64,000 nt of DNA from Janthinobacterium sp. PC23-8 (GCF_002250505.1 NZ_NJGY01000001.1:741621-805620); one strand, 5' to 3'. Shown: positions 53,389-62,313, numbered from the stretch's first letter. Made by a program: numbers and translations. Notes: generated by a model from the sequence alone, not told the origin.

Positions 53389-53760
53389 GAGCGAGCACGC
53401 TTCCTTGAATTTGAGTTGCGAAAGTTACCACTTTTATGCGACAGAACCAAAAAAACCGCCCGGAAGGGGCGGCAAGCGGAGCGGTCACACATCGGGAATG
53501 AGGAGCGAGGATAGCCCATGATCATGACCGCAAGATGACGCGTTGTTGTATCAACTGCCTGCATGTCTCTTCCAGTGCAAAGCAATCCATCGATACAGCG
53601 TCTGGCCGTGTGGGACCATCCGAAGAACCTTGCAATATAATCTTTACGAAACACAACGTTACAAAAGCAATAAATTTAATATTTCCACTGTGATATATTT
53701 TTAAAAAATGTTTTCTATTAATTAACCTCACTCCTGATCCCATATTTCGATAATTGATGA
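53389..53760. other. AT-rich intergenic scar upstream of the exporter remnant
   Basis: About 372 bases without a supported gene. From about 53635 to 53760 the sequence is strongly AT-rich (runs such as TATATTTTTAAAAAATG), unlike the rest of the window. It probably includes the chemoreceptor promoter on the left and the eroded 5' part of the HlyD-type gene on the right. No inverted-repeat ends of a transposon were found. Confidence 0.45.
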
Positions 53761-54043
53761 ATGGTCAAGCCCGGCGCGCGCGTGGTTGTCATGTATGACG
53801 CCTTTCCCTTTCAGACCTTCGGTATTTCCCGGGGCGTGGTGCGGGAAATCGCCAGCGCTCCGGTGATGCCCAATGAGTTGCCTGTTCCGATCGAGACCAA
53901 GGAGCAGTTGTTCCGTATCCGCGTCATGCTGGAACGTACAGCGCTGGAAGCGTATGGACGCAGCTGGCCGTTGACTCCGGGCATGCGCGCTGAACTGATC
54001 TCGAGTAGTTGCTCGATCCGCTGCGCGCCAGCATGAAGCATGG
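53761..54043 (+). pseudogene. Degraded HlyD-type secretion adaptor fragment
   Basis: The open stretch reads VKPGARVVVMYDAFPFQTFG, GVVREIASAPVMPNE and GRSWPLTPGMRAELI, which match the C-terminal part of membrane-fusion adaptors for bacteriocin/type I export (CvaA/RaxA-like). The 5' two-thirds of such a gene is missing. After AELISS the reading frame is broken: LLDPLRASMKH, a typical tail, appears in another frame after a stop codon. So the gene is truncated at the front and frame-shifted at the end. No partner ABC exporter is near. Confidence 0.65.
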
Positions 54044-54054
54044 AGGACAAGAGC

Positions 54055-55503
54055 ATGCCACCACGAATGATAGGAAACTCAATGTCGCTCCTGAGCCTGC
54101 CCACATCGTTTTTCCGTGCAATGCTGGGCGTTTTTACGCTGGCGGGCGCCGTCTGCGGCGCGCCAGCCGGGGCCGCGCAAGCGGAGCCTGGCGCTCGCCT
54201 GTTGGCCGTCGAAAAGGATGGCAAGCTGGCCTTTTTTTTGCCAGAAAGCCATATCGGCACGCCGATGCAAAAAGATCCGTATTTTAATGGGCCAATTCGT
54301 GAAGCCTTCGCGGCCGCTTCGGAATTGTTGCTCGAACGTGCCGCCAGTGCGCGGCTCGACTACGATTACCAGCAACGACACTGTGCGGTCGAAGGGCCAG
54401 ATGAGGGCGCGATGGATATGGAGCTGAACGCTGCCCTGCGCGCTCACCCAGACCCTGTGTTGGAGCGTGTCATGCCGCTGAACACGGAGATCGAGCACCT
54501 GGGCCGCTTTATGCGATTCGAACTGCTGCTGCAAGCGTGGTCTGGACGGGTCTATGAGCAGCCCGCCGGCAGCCCCGCCAAAAACGCGACGACAGTCAAC
54601 CCGCTACCTTCGCAATCGGGACGCCTGATGATCGAGAAGCCGCGCCCATGGCGCTCGATTGACGATACGGCGACGTTTTACAATGCCTATTGCGCGCTGG
54701 CGCCGGCGGAGCGCAGCACCCTGATCCGAAGCTTACTCGACGGCTGGCGGCCGCAGGCTGTTGCGGTGCCGATGCTGCAACCGGAGAGCGGCCTGCGCGG
54801 ACTCTACCGCTACATCGATGCCCTCTACCGCGCCAGCCTGGACGACATCCGAGATACGCTCGGGTTGGCACCAGCGACCGGCACGGCCAGGCCGGACATG
54901 GCGCACGCCGAACGACGCTGGTCTGGCGACGAGTTGATCAAGCACCACTTCTTGATCGCCGAGCGCAACCGCGCCTGGGTCGCACAACTTCCGGCGGTAC
55001 TTGCGACCGAGCGCCTGCCGTTCTACGCCATCGGCGCCGACCACTTCGCCGACGGCCCCTTAGGACCAGGCCTGATTACGCTGCTGCGCAGGGCTGGTTT
55101 CCACGTCGCGCTGATCGATGGCCGACCGATGTTGCGCACCCTGCTGACTCGTCTGCCCGCAGCGGCGCGCAAGCCCGACGCACCGGCCTCGAGAGAGGAG
55201 GAAGCAGGCCTCCTGACTGGAAAATGCGTCCGTATCCCTGGCAATTATTCGTGTTCCTGGGGCGACGCGACGACGATTTACATAGCTACCCTGCCAGCGC
55301 CATCGTCGCCCAAGGAACTGCTGACTGTATGCTACCGGCGCGCCACCGAGCAAGGCCCGCTGAACCAATGTGTCACCGCCACGGTGCCGCGCGCACCGCA
55401 GCGCGTCGCCGACCTCGCGGCGGCGGAGGACATGGCACCTGCCAATCCGGCCGATGCGGCCACGACAAAATTGCGGCCAGATACCACACCGCCCCCAATT
55501 TAG
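54055..55503 (+). CDS. Secreted TraB/GumN-like protein
   Basis: 482-aa predicted exported protein. The signal region is about 10-40 (FFRAMLGVFTLAGAVCG, then AGAAQAEPG). The Tiki/TraB/EreA-type motifs are seen: ESHIGTPMQ near residue 65, and FYAIGADHFADGPLGPGLIT near 324. The C-terminal region beyond about 395 has Cys residues (GKCVRIPGNYSCSWG, LTVCYRRA, NQCVTA) and looks like a small disulfide-bonded extra domain. The ATG at 54055 is used because GGAGG lies eight bases before it. Putative metal-dependent hydrolase; the substrate is unknown. It follows directly after the exporter remnant. Confidence 0.7.
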   Translation: MPPRMIGNSMSLLSLPTSFFRAMLGVFTLAGAVCGAPAGAAQAEPGARLLAVEKDGKLAFFLPESHIGTPMQKDPYFNGPIREAFAAASELLLERAASARLDYDYQQRHCAVEGPDEGAMDMELNAALRAHPDPVLERVMPLNTEIEHLGRFMRFELLLQAWSGRVYEQPAGSPAKNATTVNPLPSQSGRLMIEKPRPWRSIDDTATFYNAYCALAPAERSTLIRSLLDGWRPQAVAVPMLQPESGLRGLYRYIDALYRASLDDIRDTLGLAPATGTARPDMAHAERRWSGDELIKHHFLIAERNRAWVAQLPAVLATERLPFYAIGADHFADGPLGPGLITLLRRAGFHVALIDGRPMLRTLLTRLPAAARKPDAPASREEEAGLLTGKCVRIPGNYSCSWGDATTIYIATLPAPSSPKELLTVCYRRATEQGPLNQCVTATVPRAPQRVADLAAAEDMAPANPADAATTKLRPDTTPPPI

Positions 55504-55908
55504 TTTCCGGACGAGCGGAAACGCCCACGCCGTTATTAGAGCCCAGGTCACGTGAGCGCTCACGTACTGGGCAAAAAAGCTGCTTCCGCCAGGACCGGGC
55601 ATGAAACTTACGGTGATTTAAGCGAGCCCAGCATGACCACTGCATACAACTTTCCTGTACATTTTCTGCATTGAAATATGCATTACCCAGTAGCTTTTCA
55701 AAGCAACAGGCAAAAAGCGATCACTCACGCCAGCGGTTACGGTTGAGAATCTGTTACCCATCTGTTTTTGTTGGGAATACTGGCGCCGCGTAGCGATTTT
55801 GGTGAAAACAAACAGCCTGGACCAAGCTTTCCACTGTTCGTCGCAAATCCAGGGAGCCTCGTGCAATGCTCGATAACATTAGCCCATCGAATCAGTGAAG
55901 GGAAACTT
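55504..55908. other. Intergenic region with long palindrome
   Basis: About 405 bases between the TraB/GumN-like and beta-lactamase-fold genes. No gene is supported. It contains a 16-bp perfect palindrome (described separately) and an AAGGGA ribosome site for the next gene. No clear promoter can be named. Confidence 0.4.
55541..55572. repeat. 16-bp perfect palindrome with extended arms
   Basis: ACGTGAGCGCTCACGT (55550-55565) is fully palindromic. The flanks GCCCAG (55541-55546) and CTGGGC (55567-55572) extend the pairing with a few unpaired bases. No T-run follows, and there is no loop, so a terminator is unlikely; it could be a protein-binding site or a mobile-element trace. Confidence 0.5.
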
Positions 55909-57390
55909 ATGCGCTTTCGTCCATGGCTATTGCCAGTCCATGCTTCAGGCCGCGCGCTATGCCTGGGAGCCTTGCTGGGGGTGGCGGCAGGTAGCAGCCC
56001 CGCCCACGCGGGCGAGCCCGACATGGCCGGGCGTATCGCCGGCGGGCTGCGGCAGCGGGTGGACATCGCAGGCGAGCCGGCGCAGACCTTCGATATCGGG
56101 CAGCGCCTGCGCCGCTATCAGGTCTCCAGCGTCAGCCTGGCGGTCATCGGCGACAGCAAGATCGTTTGGGCCGGTGTGTACCGGCAACCGTCCGCACCTG
56201 CGACCGACACCGACACCGACACGCTGTATCAGGCCGCCTCCATCAGCAAGGGCGTGACCGGCGCGCTGGCGCAGCGTCTGGCGCGCAGCAACAAGCTCCA
56301 GCTCGATGTTCCGGTGGACGCCTGCCTGCAGCCGTGGACCCTGCCCGCCGGACAGCAAAGCCCCGGGCATCCGGTGACCTTGCGCAATTTGCTCAATCAC
56401 AGCGCAGGGGCGACCGTGTCCGGCTTTCCCGGCTATCCACCGTCGCAGGCGATCCCTACGGACCTTCAGGTCATCAAGGGCGAGCCGCCGTCGCTCACGC
56501 CGGCGGTCGCCATCCAGACCATCCCGGGCGCCGCTTATGCCTATTCCGGCGGCGGCTACACCATCGCCCAAGTGGCCATGCAGCAATGTCTGCACACGCC
56601 TTTTGCGGAGTTGATGCGCCAGCAAGTGCTGCAACCGCTGGGGATGCGGCGCAGCACATTCGCGCAGCCATTGCCGGCGGCAGAACACAACCGCGCGCAC
56701 GGCCACTACGCCGATGGCAGCGAAGTCGAAGGCGGAGCCTTCGTCTATCCGGAACTGGCGGCCGCCGGGCTGTGGACCACGGCCAGCGACCTGGCGCGCT
56801 TCGCCATCGCTGTCCAGCAGTCGTGGAAAACCGGTACGGCCTTTCTGAGCGCCACCGAGGCGCGCGACCTGCTGACGCCGGCGCTGAACAATTATGCGCA
56901 GGGCTTGTTCGTGGTCGGCGATGGCGAGCACAAACGCTTCATGCATGCCGGCGGCAACACCGGCTTCAAGAGCACCTACGCGATGTATCTCGACAGCGGC
57001 AACGGCGTCGTCGTCATGACCGACGGCGACAACGGCAGCTATCTTGGCGGCGAGATCGTCAAGGCAGTGGCGTCCGCCTACGGCTGGCCAGACTTCAAAC
57101 CTCGCCTGGCCCATACGGCGCCGCTGGACCTGGCAACGGCCACACGCCACCTCGGCATCTACCAGCTCGACCGCTTCGAGGGACGTTTCGCCAACCGCTA
57201 CGAACTGCGCTTCGACGGCAAGGACTGGACGATGGTCATGCCGGACATCGGCGCCACCCGGCTGGTGCCGACCGGCAAAACCCGCCTGGTGTCCCCCGAG
57301 ACCGGCGATATCATCGAACTGGCGCAGGATGGCGCCCAGGATCTGCTGTTGATTGGGGGGCGCAAGGCCCACCGCAGCCCGGACAGCTGA
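55909..57390 (+). CDS. Secreted serine hydrolase of the beta-lactamase class C fold
   Basis: 493 aa with a signal peptide (about 1-35, ending SSPAHAG). The SxxK motif is Ser111-Ile-Ser-Lys114 (AASISKGVTG), the Tyr motif is in YAYSGGGYTIAQ, and the third motif is HAGGNTGFKS. This fits penicillin-binding-protein-like esterases/peptidases (beta-lactamase domain family), with a C-terminal lipocalin-like extension (about 400-490). The ATG after AAGGGA is used; upstream in-frame codons do not resemble the family. Substrate unknown. Confidence 0.88.
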   Translation: MRFRPWLLPVHASGRALCLGALLGVAAGSSPAHAGEPDMAGRIAGGLRQRVDIAGEPAQTFDIGQRLRRYQVSSVSLAVIGDSKIVWAGVYRQPSAPATDTDTDTLYQAASISKGVTGALAQRLARSNKLQLDVPVDACLQPWTLPAGQQSPGHPVTLRNLLNHSAGATVSGFPGYPPSQAIPTDLQVIKGEPPSLTPAVAIQTIPGAAYAYSGGGYTIAQVAMQQCLHTPFAELMRQQVLQPLGMRRSTFAQPLPAAEHNRAHGHYADGSEVEGGAFVYPELAAAGLWTTASDLARFAIAVQQSWKTGTAFLSATEARDLLTPALNNYAQGLFVVGDGEHKRFMHAGGNTGFKSTYAMYLDSGNGVVVMTDGDNGSYLGGEIVKAVASAYGWPDFKPRLAHTAPLDLATATRHLGIYQLDRFEGRFANRYELRFDGKDWTMVMPDIGATRLVPTGKTRLVSPETGDIIELAQDGAQDLLLIGGRKAHRSPDS

Positions 57391-57445
57391 ACCGGCAACG
57401 GTAGCGCCAACTCGGCCAGGGCGTACAGGCGGAAGACAGCGATTT

Positions 57446-57748
57446 TCAGCGTGGGAATTTATACCGTACCAGCAGCGTAGGTCCCTTGCCGCCAGCTGGC
57501 GTCAGCAGTATCTCGTCACCCGGCTGCATCTCTTCATACATCACGGTGCAACAGGTCGGCATCGAGTGGCCGCGCGCCGGATAAACGCCAACGTCGGTAT
57601 GCAGGGTCGCAGCGCGTACGTCCACGCTGGTTTCGCCGGCCTTTCCCGCTTCTTGCAGCAGTTTGCGCAGCGCGGTGACGAAGTCCCCTTTGCTGAGCCT
57701 GGCAGGTGCCTGGCTTGCCTGCGGGCGAACGGCAGCATCGTTTTTCAT
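57446..57748 (-). CDS. Small conserved protein of unknown function
   Basis: 100 aa. N-terminal part polar (RLSKGDFVTALRKLLQEAG); the C-terminal half has a distinctive stretch: TSVDVRAATLHTDVGVYPAR, MPTCCTVMYEEMQPGDEILL and a final LVRYKFPR. Two adjacent Cys precede an acidic stretch. I recall similar C-terminal sequences in small proteins near restriction or HNH-type genes but cannot name a domain. Convergent with the serine hydrolase. A start eight codons upstream is possible. Confidence 0.6.
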   Translation of the reverse strand: MKNDAAVRPQASQAPARLSKGDFVTALRKLLQEAGKAGETSVDVRAATLHTDVGVYPARGHSMPTCCTVMYEEMQPGDEILLTPAGGKGPTLLVRYKFPR

Positions 57749-57894
57749 GGCAGTTTCTTTCAGTGTATACATTCCCGCCACTATATCATTGGCCCCAGAC
57801 CTTCACTGATCGTACTGCCTGACAGTCGTTGTAAGCATTTGGGGTAGCGTGTTGTAGCCGGCGCTTGAGTCCAGCCTAAAACTGACCTAAACTT

Positions 57895-58116
57895 ATGCTC
57901 CCCAAGCGTACAAAATCTCCACTAGCAGCCGAAATGGGGCGCTTCGTCCAGCAGTATGCTCGCAAAGCCCATAAAAATTGGGACCCTGATGACCGAAGCC
58001 ATGACAGAAAGCTGGAGGCAAAAATGAAGAGGCTATCGCCAGAAGATATGTCTGACCTGCTTTCTGGTGACGATATTGAACCAATGCTACGCTCCCCAGT
58101 ACCGAAAGAGGAATAG
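57895..58116 (+). CDS. Small hydrophilic hypothetical protein
   Basis: 73 aa, charged and helical; YARKAHKNWDPDDRSHDRKL and KRLSPEDMSDLLSGDD are its main features. Similar small proteins with an R-K-x-x-K-x-W-D-P-x-D-R pattern occur widely in proteobacteria without assigned function. GC content here is lower than in the housekeeping part of the window. Confidence 0.5.
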   Translation: MLPKRTKSPLAAEMGRFVQQYARKAHKNWDPDDRSHDRKLEAKMKRLSPEDMSDLLSGDDIEPMLRSPVPKEE

Positions 58117-58204
58117 GCAGTCTTCGGCCAGCAGCGGAACTTGAATTCCCGCTTCAATTGTATGAACGCCCGCTTTAACGAAACGAACTCAAGATTGGAG
58201 AGTC

Positions 58205-58591
58205 ATGTTACCGAAAGACCAGGCAAATGCGTTGGGCGACGCCATCATTGAACAAGCGCAACTGGATACGTTGATGCGTCAGAAGCCGTTCCCTGCACGC
58301 ATCCCTCTCCTATGTCGTTGTCGAGAGTTGGACTCTTTGCCACGACCGCTTCAGGCGGACGTGATTCACCAGGCTACTCGAGAGTTAGGACGAAACTGGT
58401 CGTTCATCTTGTTGTTGCTGACTTGGCTATGTATCTGGGCGGGTGCGTATTGGACGCTATGGACGTCCCTTCGCAGTTTTTCACTTCTTGTAGTACCTTT
58501 ACTCGTTGCAAACTGGGTCGTACTAAAATTACTGCGTGGTCTGTTTATGCGACGCAGTGTACGAACAATAGCCTCTCGACTCCAAGGTTAG
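58205..58591 (+). CDS. Small two-helix membrane protein of unknown function
   Basis: 128 aa. The soluble N-terminal part (1-65) has RIPLLCRCRELDSLPRPLQ; two hydrophobic helices (about 66-88 and 92-112) and a basic tail MRRSVRTIASRLQG follow. A GGAGAG site precedes the ATG. No family recognised. Lies after another small gene in an accessory stretch with lower GC. Confidence 0.55.
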   Translation: MLPKDQANALGDAIIEQAQLDTLMRQKPFPARIPLLCRCRELDSLPRPLQADVIHQATRELGRNWSFILLLLTWLCIWAGAYWTLWTSLRSFSLLVVPLLVANWVVLKLLRGLFMRRSVRTIASRLQG

Positions 58592-58776
58592 GTGAGTCGA
58601 ATGGCCGCTTCGGAACAACAGCGGCCAGGTCGGCAGGCGCCAGTTTTTCGTCGAGTACAATTGACAGCAATCGGCCAATACCAGACGGTCCGTGATGGAT
58701 GGGAAGAATGGCGCTTACTCGGCTGACGCGAAGCTCTCGCATAGAATCATTGCTCTGAATTACTCAAGAGGTAGCA

Positions 58777-59235
58777 ATGTCAATCCGTAAAGCTCTTCCC
58801 ATCGATAATTCTGTTGCCAAGGCGGTAGTACAGAAATCATTAGCTTCTTTCGGTTTAATCGCGGATTTTGACACCCTGGATGCTGCCATTGGTGCGCTTG
58901 GCCTGGCCAACACCCCGAACGAAATCGAATTGGTGGCAGAGGTAGATGGCAAACTGGTCGGCTGCCTTGCAATTCAGCGCATGGAGGGGTCTGTCGCCAA
59001 GCTGTTCGGCTTCCACGTCGATGCGAGCATGCAAGGACAGGGCATCGGCCGAACGCTGCTGAGCGCGGCAATAGCACAGGCCGTTATCCATCACTTCACT
59101 CAACTGCAACTCGAAACTTGGGGCGACATGGGAGCTGCGGTTCACCTGTATGAGTCTTTGGGATGGGTTCGTGGCCCGGACCCACTACCAGAAAGTGGAG
59201 CGGACCGCTTTTACCGCTTGGCACTAGTCCGATAA
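58777..59235 (+). CDS. GNAT family N-acetyltransferase
   Basis: 152 aa. GNAT fold with the acetyl-CoA motif VDASMQGQGIGRTLLSAAI and the C-terminal MGAAVHLYESLGWV. Starts after an AGAGGTAGCA ribosome site, with TAGAAT upstream as a possible -10 box. Substrate unknown. The next gene is another GNAT, but it is not closely related in sequence. Confidence 0.88.
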   Translation: MSIRKALPIDNSVAKAVVQKSLASFGLIADFDTLDAAIGALGLANTPNEIELVAEVDGKLVGCLAIQRMEGSVAKLFGFHVDASMQGQGIGRTLLSAAIAQAVIHHFTQLQLETWGDMGAAVHLYESLGWVRGPDPLPESGADRFYRLALVR

Positions 59236-59368
59236 AACCCGATTTAATGAGCGCCTCCCGCAGCAGTCGACTACTGGCAAACTGAATGACTGCAATGGGG
59301 CGAATCCAGCCTGGCGTGGGACGCGCTGGATTTTCCATCTGACAACCTGCTATGCTGGGCCGAACGGC

Positions 59369-59381
59369 GGGGGGGGGGGGG
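59369..59381. repeat. Run of 13 G between two GNAT genes
   Basis: A homopolymer of 13 G lies in the 213-base gap, 67 bases before the second GNAT start codon. Such tracts change length by slipped-strand mispairing and can switch promoters or frames. It is not inside a supported gene. A sequencing or assembly artefact is also possible for so long a G run. Confidence 0.8.
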
Positions 59382-59448
59382 CCGGCCAAAAGCCGACATT
59401 GTTCAATCCAGTCTTACTGTCAAAGCAAGATTTTTCTCGATCCATTCC

Positions 59449-59943
59449 ATGAACATTACAATTAGAAAATACGCTGATACTGACAAGCTAGCTGTTGACC
59501 AAGTAGTGCGAGATGCCTGGTACGAGCTAGCGCCCGTCACACCGGGATGGGATCAACTAGCCCCGCGACTTGGAGCTCTTACCGAAAACGCCAGTTACAC
59601 CGAAATTGTCGTGGCTGAACTGGATGGGGAAATAGTAGGCGCCGTAGGGTACGTCGGCCCGCATCAACCTAAGCCTGACTTTTTTGCTCCTCAATGGCCA
59701 ATGGTACGGTTCATGTCTGTCGCTCCCAAAGCTCGCGGCCATGGCGCAGGCCACGCTTTGCTGAACGCATGTATTCGCCGTGCCGAACGTGACAAGGCCG
59801 ATGTGATCGCACTGCACACCACGCCGGTAATGATAGCTGCTCAGTACCTGTATCAACGTGCCGGGTTTGAAGTAGTACGCCATTTACCCGACATGTATGG
59901 CGTGCCTTATGTGTTGATGACTAAAGAACTTCAAAGAGATTAA
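59449..59943 (+). CDS. GNAT family N-acetyltransferase
   Basis: 164 aa. N-terminal ITIRKYADTDKLAVDQVV, acetyl-CoA site RFMSVAPKARGHGAGHALLN and C-terminal AQYLYQRAGFEVV place it in the GNAT family. Start ATG has no strong ribosome site. The poly-G run upstream could affect its promoter. Substrate unknown. Confidence 0.88.
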   Translation: MNITIRKYADTDKLAVDQVVRDAWYELAPVTPGWDQLAPRLGALTENASYTEIVVAELDGEIVGAVGYVGPHQPKPDFFAPQWPMVRFMSVAPKARGHGAGHALLNACIRRAERDKADVIALHTTPVMIAAQYLYQRAGFEVVRHLPDMYGVPYVLMTKELQRD

Positions 59944-60116
59944 TTCGACGCTCGACTCTAAACCCTGAACGATACGCACACCAGCAACACATGCTGCGGC
60001 TCAAGGCTCCAACTTGGGCACCGCGTCTGCGGCCCGCCGTTTTTAAGCCTTTGCCGCATCCCGCAAATGCGGTGCCTGCCTTACAATGCCATGTACCAAC
60101 CTCACAGGAGCACCGC

Positions 60117-61631
60117 TTGCATACGCCCCCCTTTATCGCCTCCGCCCGTTTTGACGACCCCCGCCTGGCTTTGGAACAGGTGCAAGCCATCTACCGCGCC
60201 AGCATCGATCATTTGCGCGACGCGCTGCAGCGCTTTGTCGCCGGCGAAAACCTGCAGGAACGGGTGCGCGGCTGCTACCCCTTCGTGCGCATCCAGACCG
60301 AAACCGTGGCGCGCGCCGATTCGCCGCTAGCCTACGGCTTTGTCGCCGGCCCCGGCGTGTTTGAAACCACGTTGACGCGTCCCGACCTGTTCGCCGATTA
60401 CTATCTCGACCAGTTCACGCTGCTGCTGAAAAACCATAACAACGGCCAGAAAGTCACCCTCGAAGTGGGTGTCAGCGCGCAGCCGATTCCCGTGCATTTC
60501 TCGTTTGCCGAACACGACCATATCGAAGGCAATATGGATGCCGGCCGGCGCCTGGCCATGCGCGATCTGTTCGACCTGCCCGACCTGTCGGCAATGGACG
60601 ACGGCATCGCCAACGGCACCCATGAACCGGCGCATGGCGAAGCCCAGCCGCTGGCCTTGTTTACGGCGCCGCGCGTCGACTATTCGCTGCAGCGTTTGCG
60701 CCACTACAGCGGCACCTCGCCGCAACACTTCCAGAACTTCGTGTTGTTTACCAATTACCAGTTCTATATCGACGAATTCATCCGCCTCGGCCACGCCATG
60801 ATGCGGCGCGCGCCCGACGCCGGCGCCCCATCGGACGAGGACGGCTATATCGCGTTTGTGGAACCGGGCAATGTGGTCACGCGCCGCGTGGGACAGTCGG
60901 TGGCCGTGGAAGACGCCCTGGGCGCCGCGCCGCCGCGCCTGCCGCAGATGCCGGCCTACCACTTGCTGCGCGCCGACGGCAGCGGCATCACCATGGTCAA
61001 TATCGGCGTCGGCCCGGCCAATGCGAAAACCATCACCGACCATATCGCCGTGCTGCGCCCGCACGCCTGGCTGATGCTGGGCCACTGCGCCGGCCTGCGC
61101 ACCACGCAAAGCCTGGGCGACTACGTGCTGGCGCACGCCTATGTGCGCGAAGACCATGTGCTCGACGAAGACTTGCCGCTGTGGGTGCCGATCCCGCCAC
61201 TGGCCGAAATCCAGCAGGCGCTGCAAACGGCGGTGGCCGAAATCACCCAATTGACGGGGCTGGACCTGAAACACATCATGCGCACCGGCACCGTGGCCAG
61301 CACCGACAACCGCAACTGGGAACTGCTGCCGCAGCGCACGCCCGAGCGCCGCTTCAGCCAGAGCCGCGCGATTGCGCTCGACATGGAAAGCGCCACGATT
61401 GCCGCCAACGGTTTCCGTTTCCGCGTGCCGTACGGCACCTTGCTGTGCGTGAGCGACAAGCCGCTGCACGGCGAAATCAAGCTGCCCGGCATGGCCAATC
61501 ATTTTTATCGCGAACGGGTCGACCAGCACTTGCGCATCGGCATCCGCGCCGTGGAATTGCTGCGCCGCCAGGGCGTGGACCGGCTGCACAGCCGCAAGCT
61601 CAGGAGCTTTGCCGAAGTGGCATTCCAGTAA
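60117..61631 (+). CDS. amn: AMP nucleosidase
   Basis: 504-aa enzyme splitting AMP into adenine and ribose 5-phosphate. N-terminal regulatory domain (about 1-180, FIASARFDDPRLALEQVQAI) and nucleoside-phosphorylase-like catalytic domain with VNIGVGPANAKTITDH, LMLGHCAGLR and ALDMESATIAANGF. The start is taken as TTG because AGGAG lies eight bases before it and a TACAAT box at 60082-60087 would put transcription start after the longer in-frame starts. Its 3' end overlaps the convergent transferase gene by 32 bases. Confidence 0.93.
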   Translation: MHTPPFIASARFDDPRLALEQVQAIYRASIDHLRDALQRFVAGENLQERVRGCYPFVRIQTETVARADSPLAYGFVAGPGVFETTLTRPDLFADYYLDQFTLLLKNHNNGQKVTLEVGVSAQPIPVHFSFAEHDHIEGNMDAGRRLAMRDLFDLPDLSAMDDGIANGTHEPAHGEAQPLALFTAPRVDYSLQRLRHYSGTSPQHFQNFVLFTNYQFYIDEFIRLGHAMMRRAPDAGAPSDEDGYIAFVEPGNVVTRRVGQSVAVEDALGAAPPRLPQMPAYHLLRADGSGITMVNIGVGPANAKTITDHIAVLRPHAWLMLGHCAGLRTTQSLGDYVLAHAYVREDHVLDEDLPLWVPIPPLAEIQQALQTAVAEITQLTGLDLKHIMRTGTVASTDNRNWELLPQRTPERRFSQSRAIALDMESATIAANGFRFRVPYGTLLCVSDKPLHGEIKLPGMANHFYRERVDQHLRIGIRAVELLRRQGVDRLHSRKLRSFAEVAFQ

Positions 61632-62313
61632 TCCAGGTCAGGTGCAGCCGCAACGCCGGCGCCTGCGCTGCGGCGCACAGCAGCCAGTGCTCGGCCAGGT
61701 CCTGCTGGCGGACTTGCCACTGCTGCGCCGGCCGCTCGTCCCAGGCCGGCGCCAAAAAACCGGCGCCCGCCGGCCGCAGCAGATGCGGCTCGACGTGCAT
61801 GCCGCAGCCCATGGCTTTCAGCACCGCTTCCCTGGCATTAAACTGGCGCATCAGGTAGTCGTTGCGCCGTGGCGCCGGCAACGCCAGGTACGCGGCCTGT
61901 TCCGGCGCCGACAGGATCAGCCGCGCCAGCCCCTCGTCATCGCCGCCGGGCGAGGCCACGCGTTCGATATCGATGCCCAGCTCCTGCCGACACCAGCCAA
62001 CGGCGGCCATGCCCGTCAGGCCGGTGCTGTGCGAAATCGAAAAATGCGGCAGGCCGTCGAGCGCGCAGCGCGGCTTGCCCAGGCGGTCGGCCACGATCGG
62101 CACCGCCGATGGCGCCATGCCGGCCAGTTGCCCCAGCCGGCGGCGCACGGCCATGCGGCAACTGGCAAAGGCGGCGCGGTCCGCCGCACGCTGGTAGCGC
62201 GCCGCGCGCGCCTGCTCCTGCGCCGGCAGCGCGGCCAGCGCGCGCGCGACATCGGCCGCCGGCAACTGGTCGAGGGCGATCAGCTCAATGTCGATGTCGA
62301 GCGGCCCGCTCAT
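61600..62313 (-). CDS. 4'-phosphopantetheinyl transferase (Sfp type)
   Basis: 237 aa. Activates carrier domains of NRPS/PKS by adding phosphopantetheine. Motifs are HFSISHSTGL, GIDIERVAS (Asp/Glu metal ligands) and FNAREAVLKAMGCG (usual F/W-x-x-K/R-E). The ATG overlaps the stop of the thioesterase gene upstream by four bases. It ends a chain of overlapping genes belonging to the secondary-metabolite cluster at the right edge. Confidence 0.92.
   Translation of the reverse strand: MSGPLDIDIELIALDQLPAADVARALAALPAQEQARAARYQRAADRAAFASCRMAVRRRLGQLAGMAPSAVPIVADRLGKPRCALDGLPHFSISHSTGLTGMAAVGWCRQELGIDIERVASPGGDDEGLARLILSAPEQAAYLALPAPRRNDYLMRQFNAREAVLKAMGCGMHVEPHLLRPAGAGFLAPAWDERPAQQWQVRQQDLAEHWLLCAAAQAPALRLHLTWITGMPLRQSS

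Noticed and set aside
53140..53760. Possible insertion sequence near the AT-rich region
   Set aside because: No transposase-like frame, terminal inverted repeats or target duplications were found; the AT-rich DNA is better explained as decay around the exporter remnant.
54232..54239. Run of eight T in the TraB/GumN-like gene as a phase-variation site
   Set aside because: The run is short and the frame is intact on both sides; not strong enough to claim.
58592..58776. A 42-codon frame starting MAASEQQRPGRQ and a minus-strand 65-codon frame
   Set aside because: No ribosome site, overlapping opposite frames, no conserved motif; treated as intergenic.
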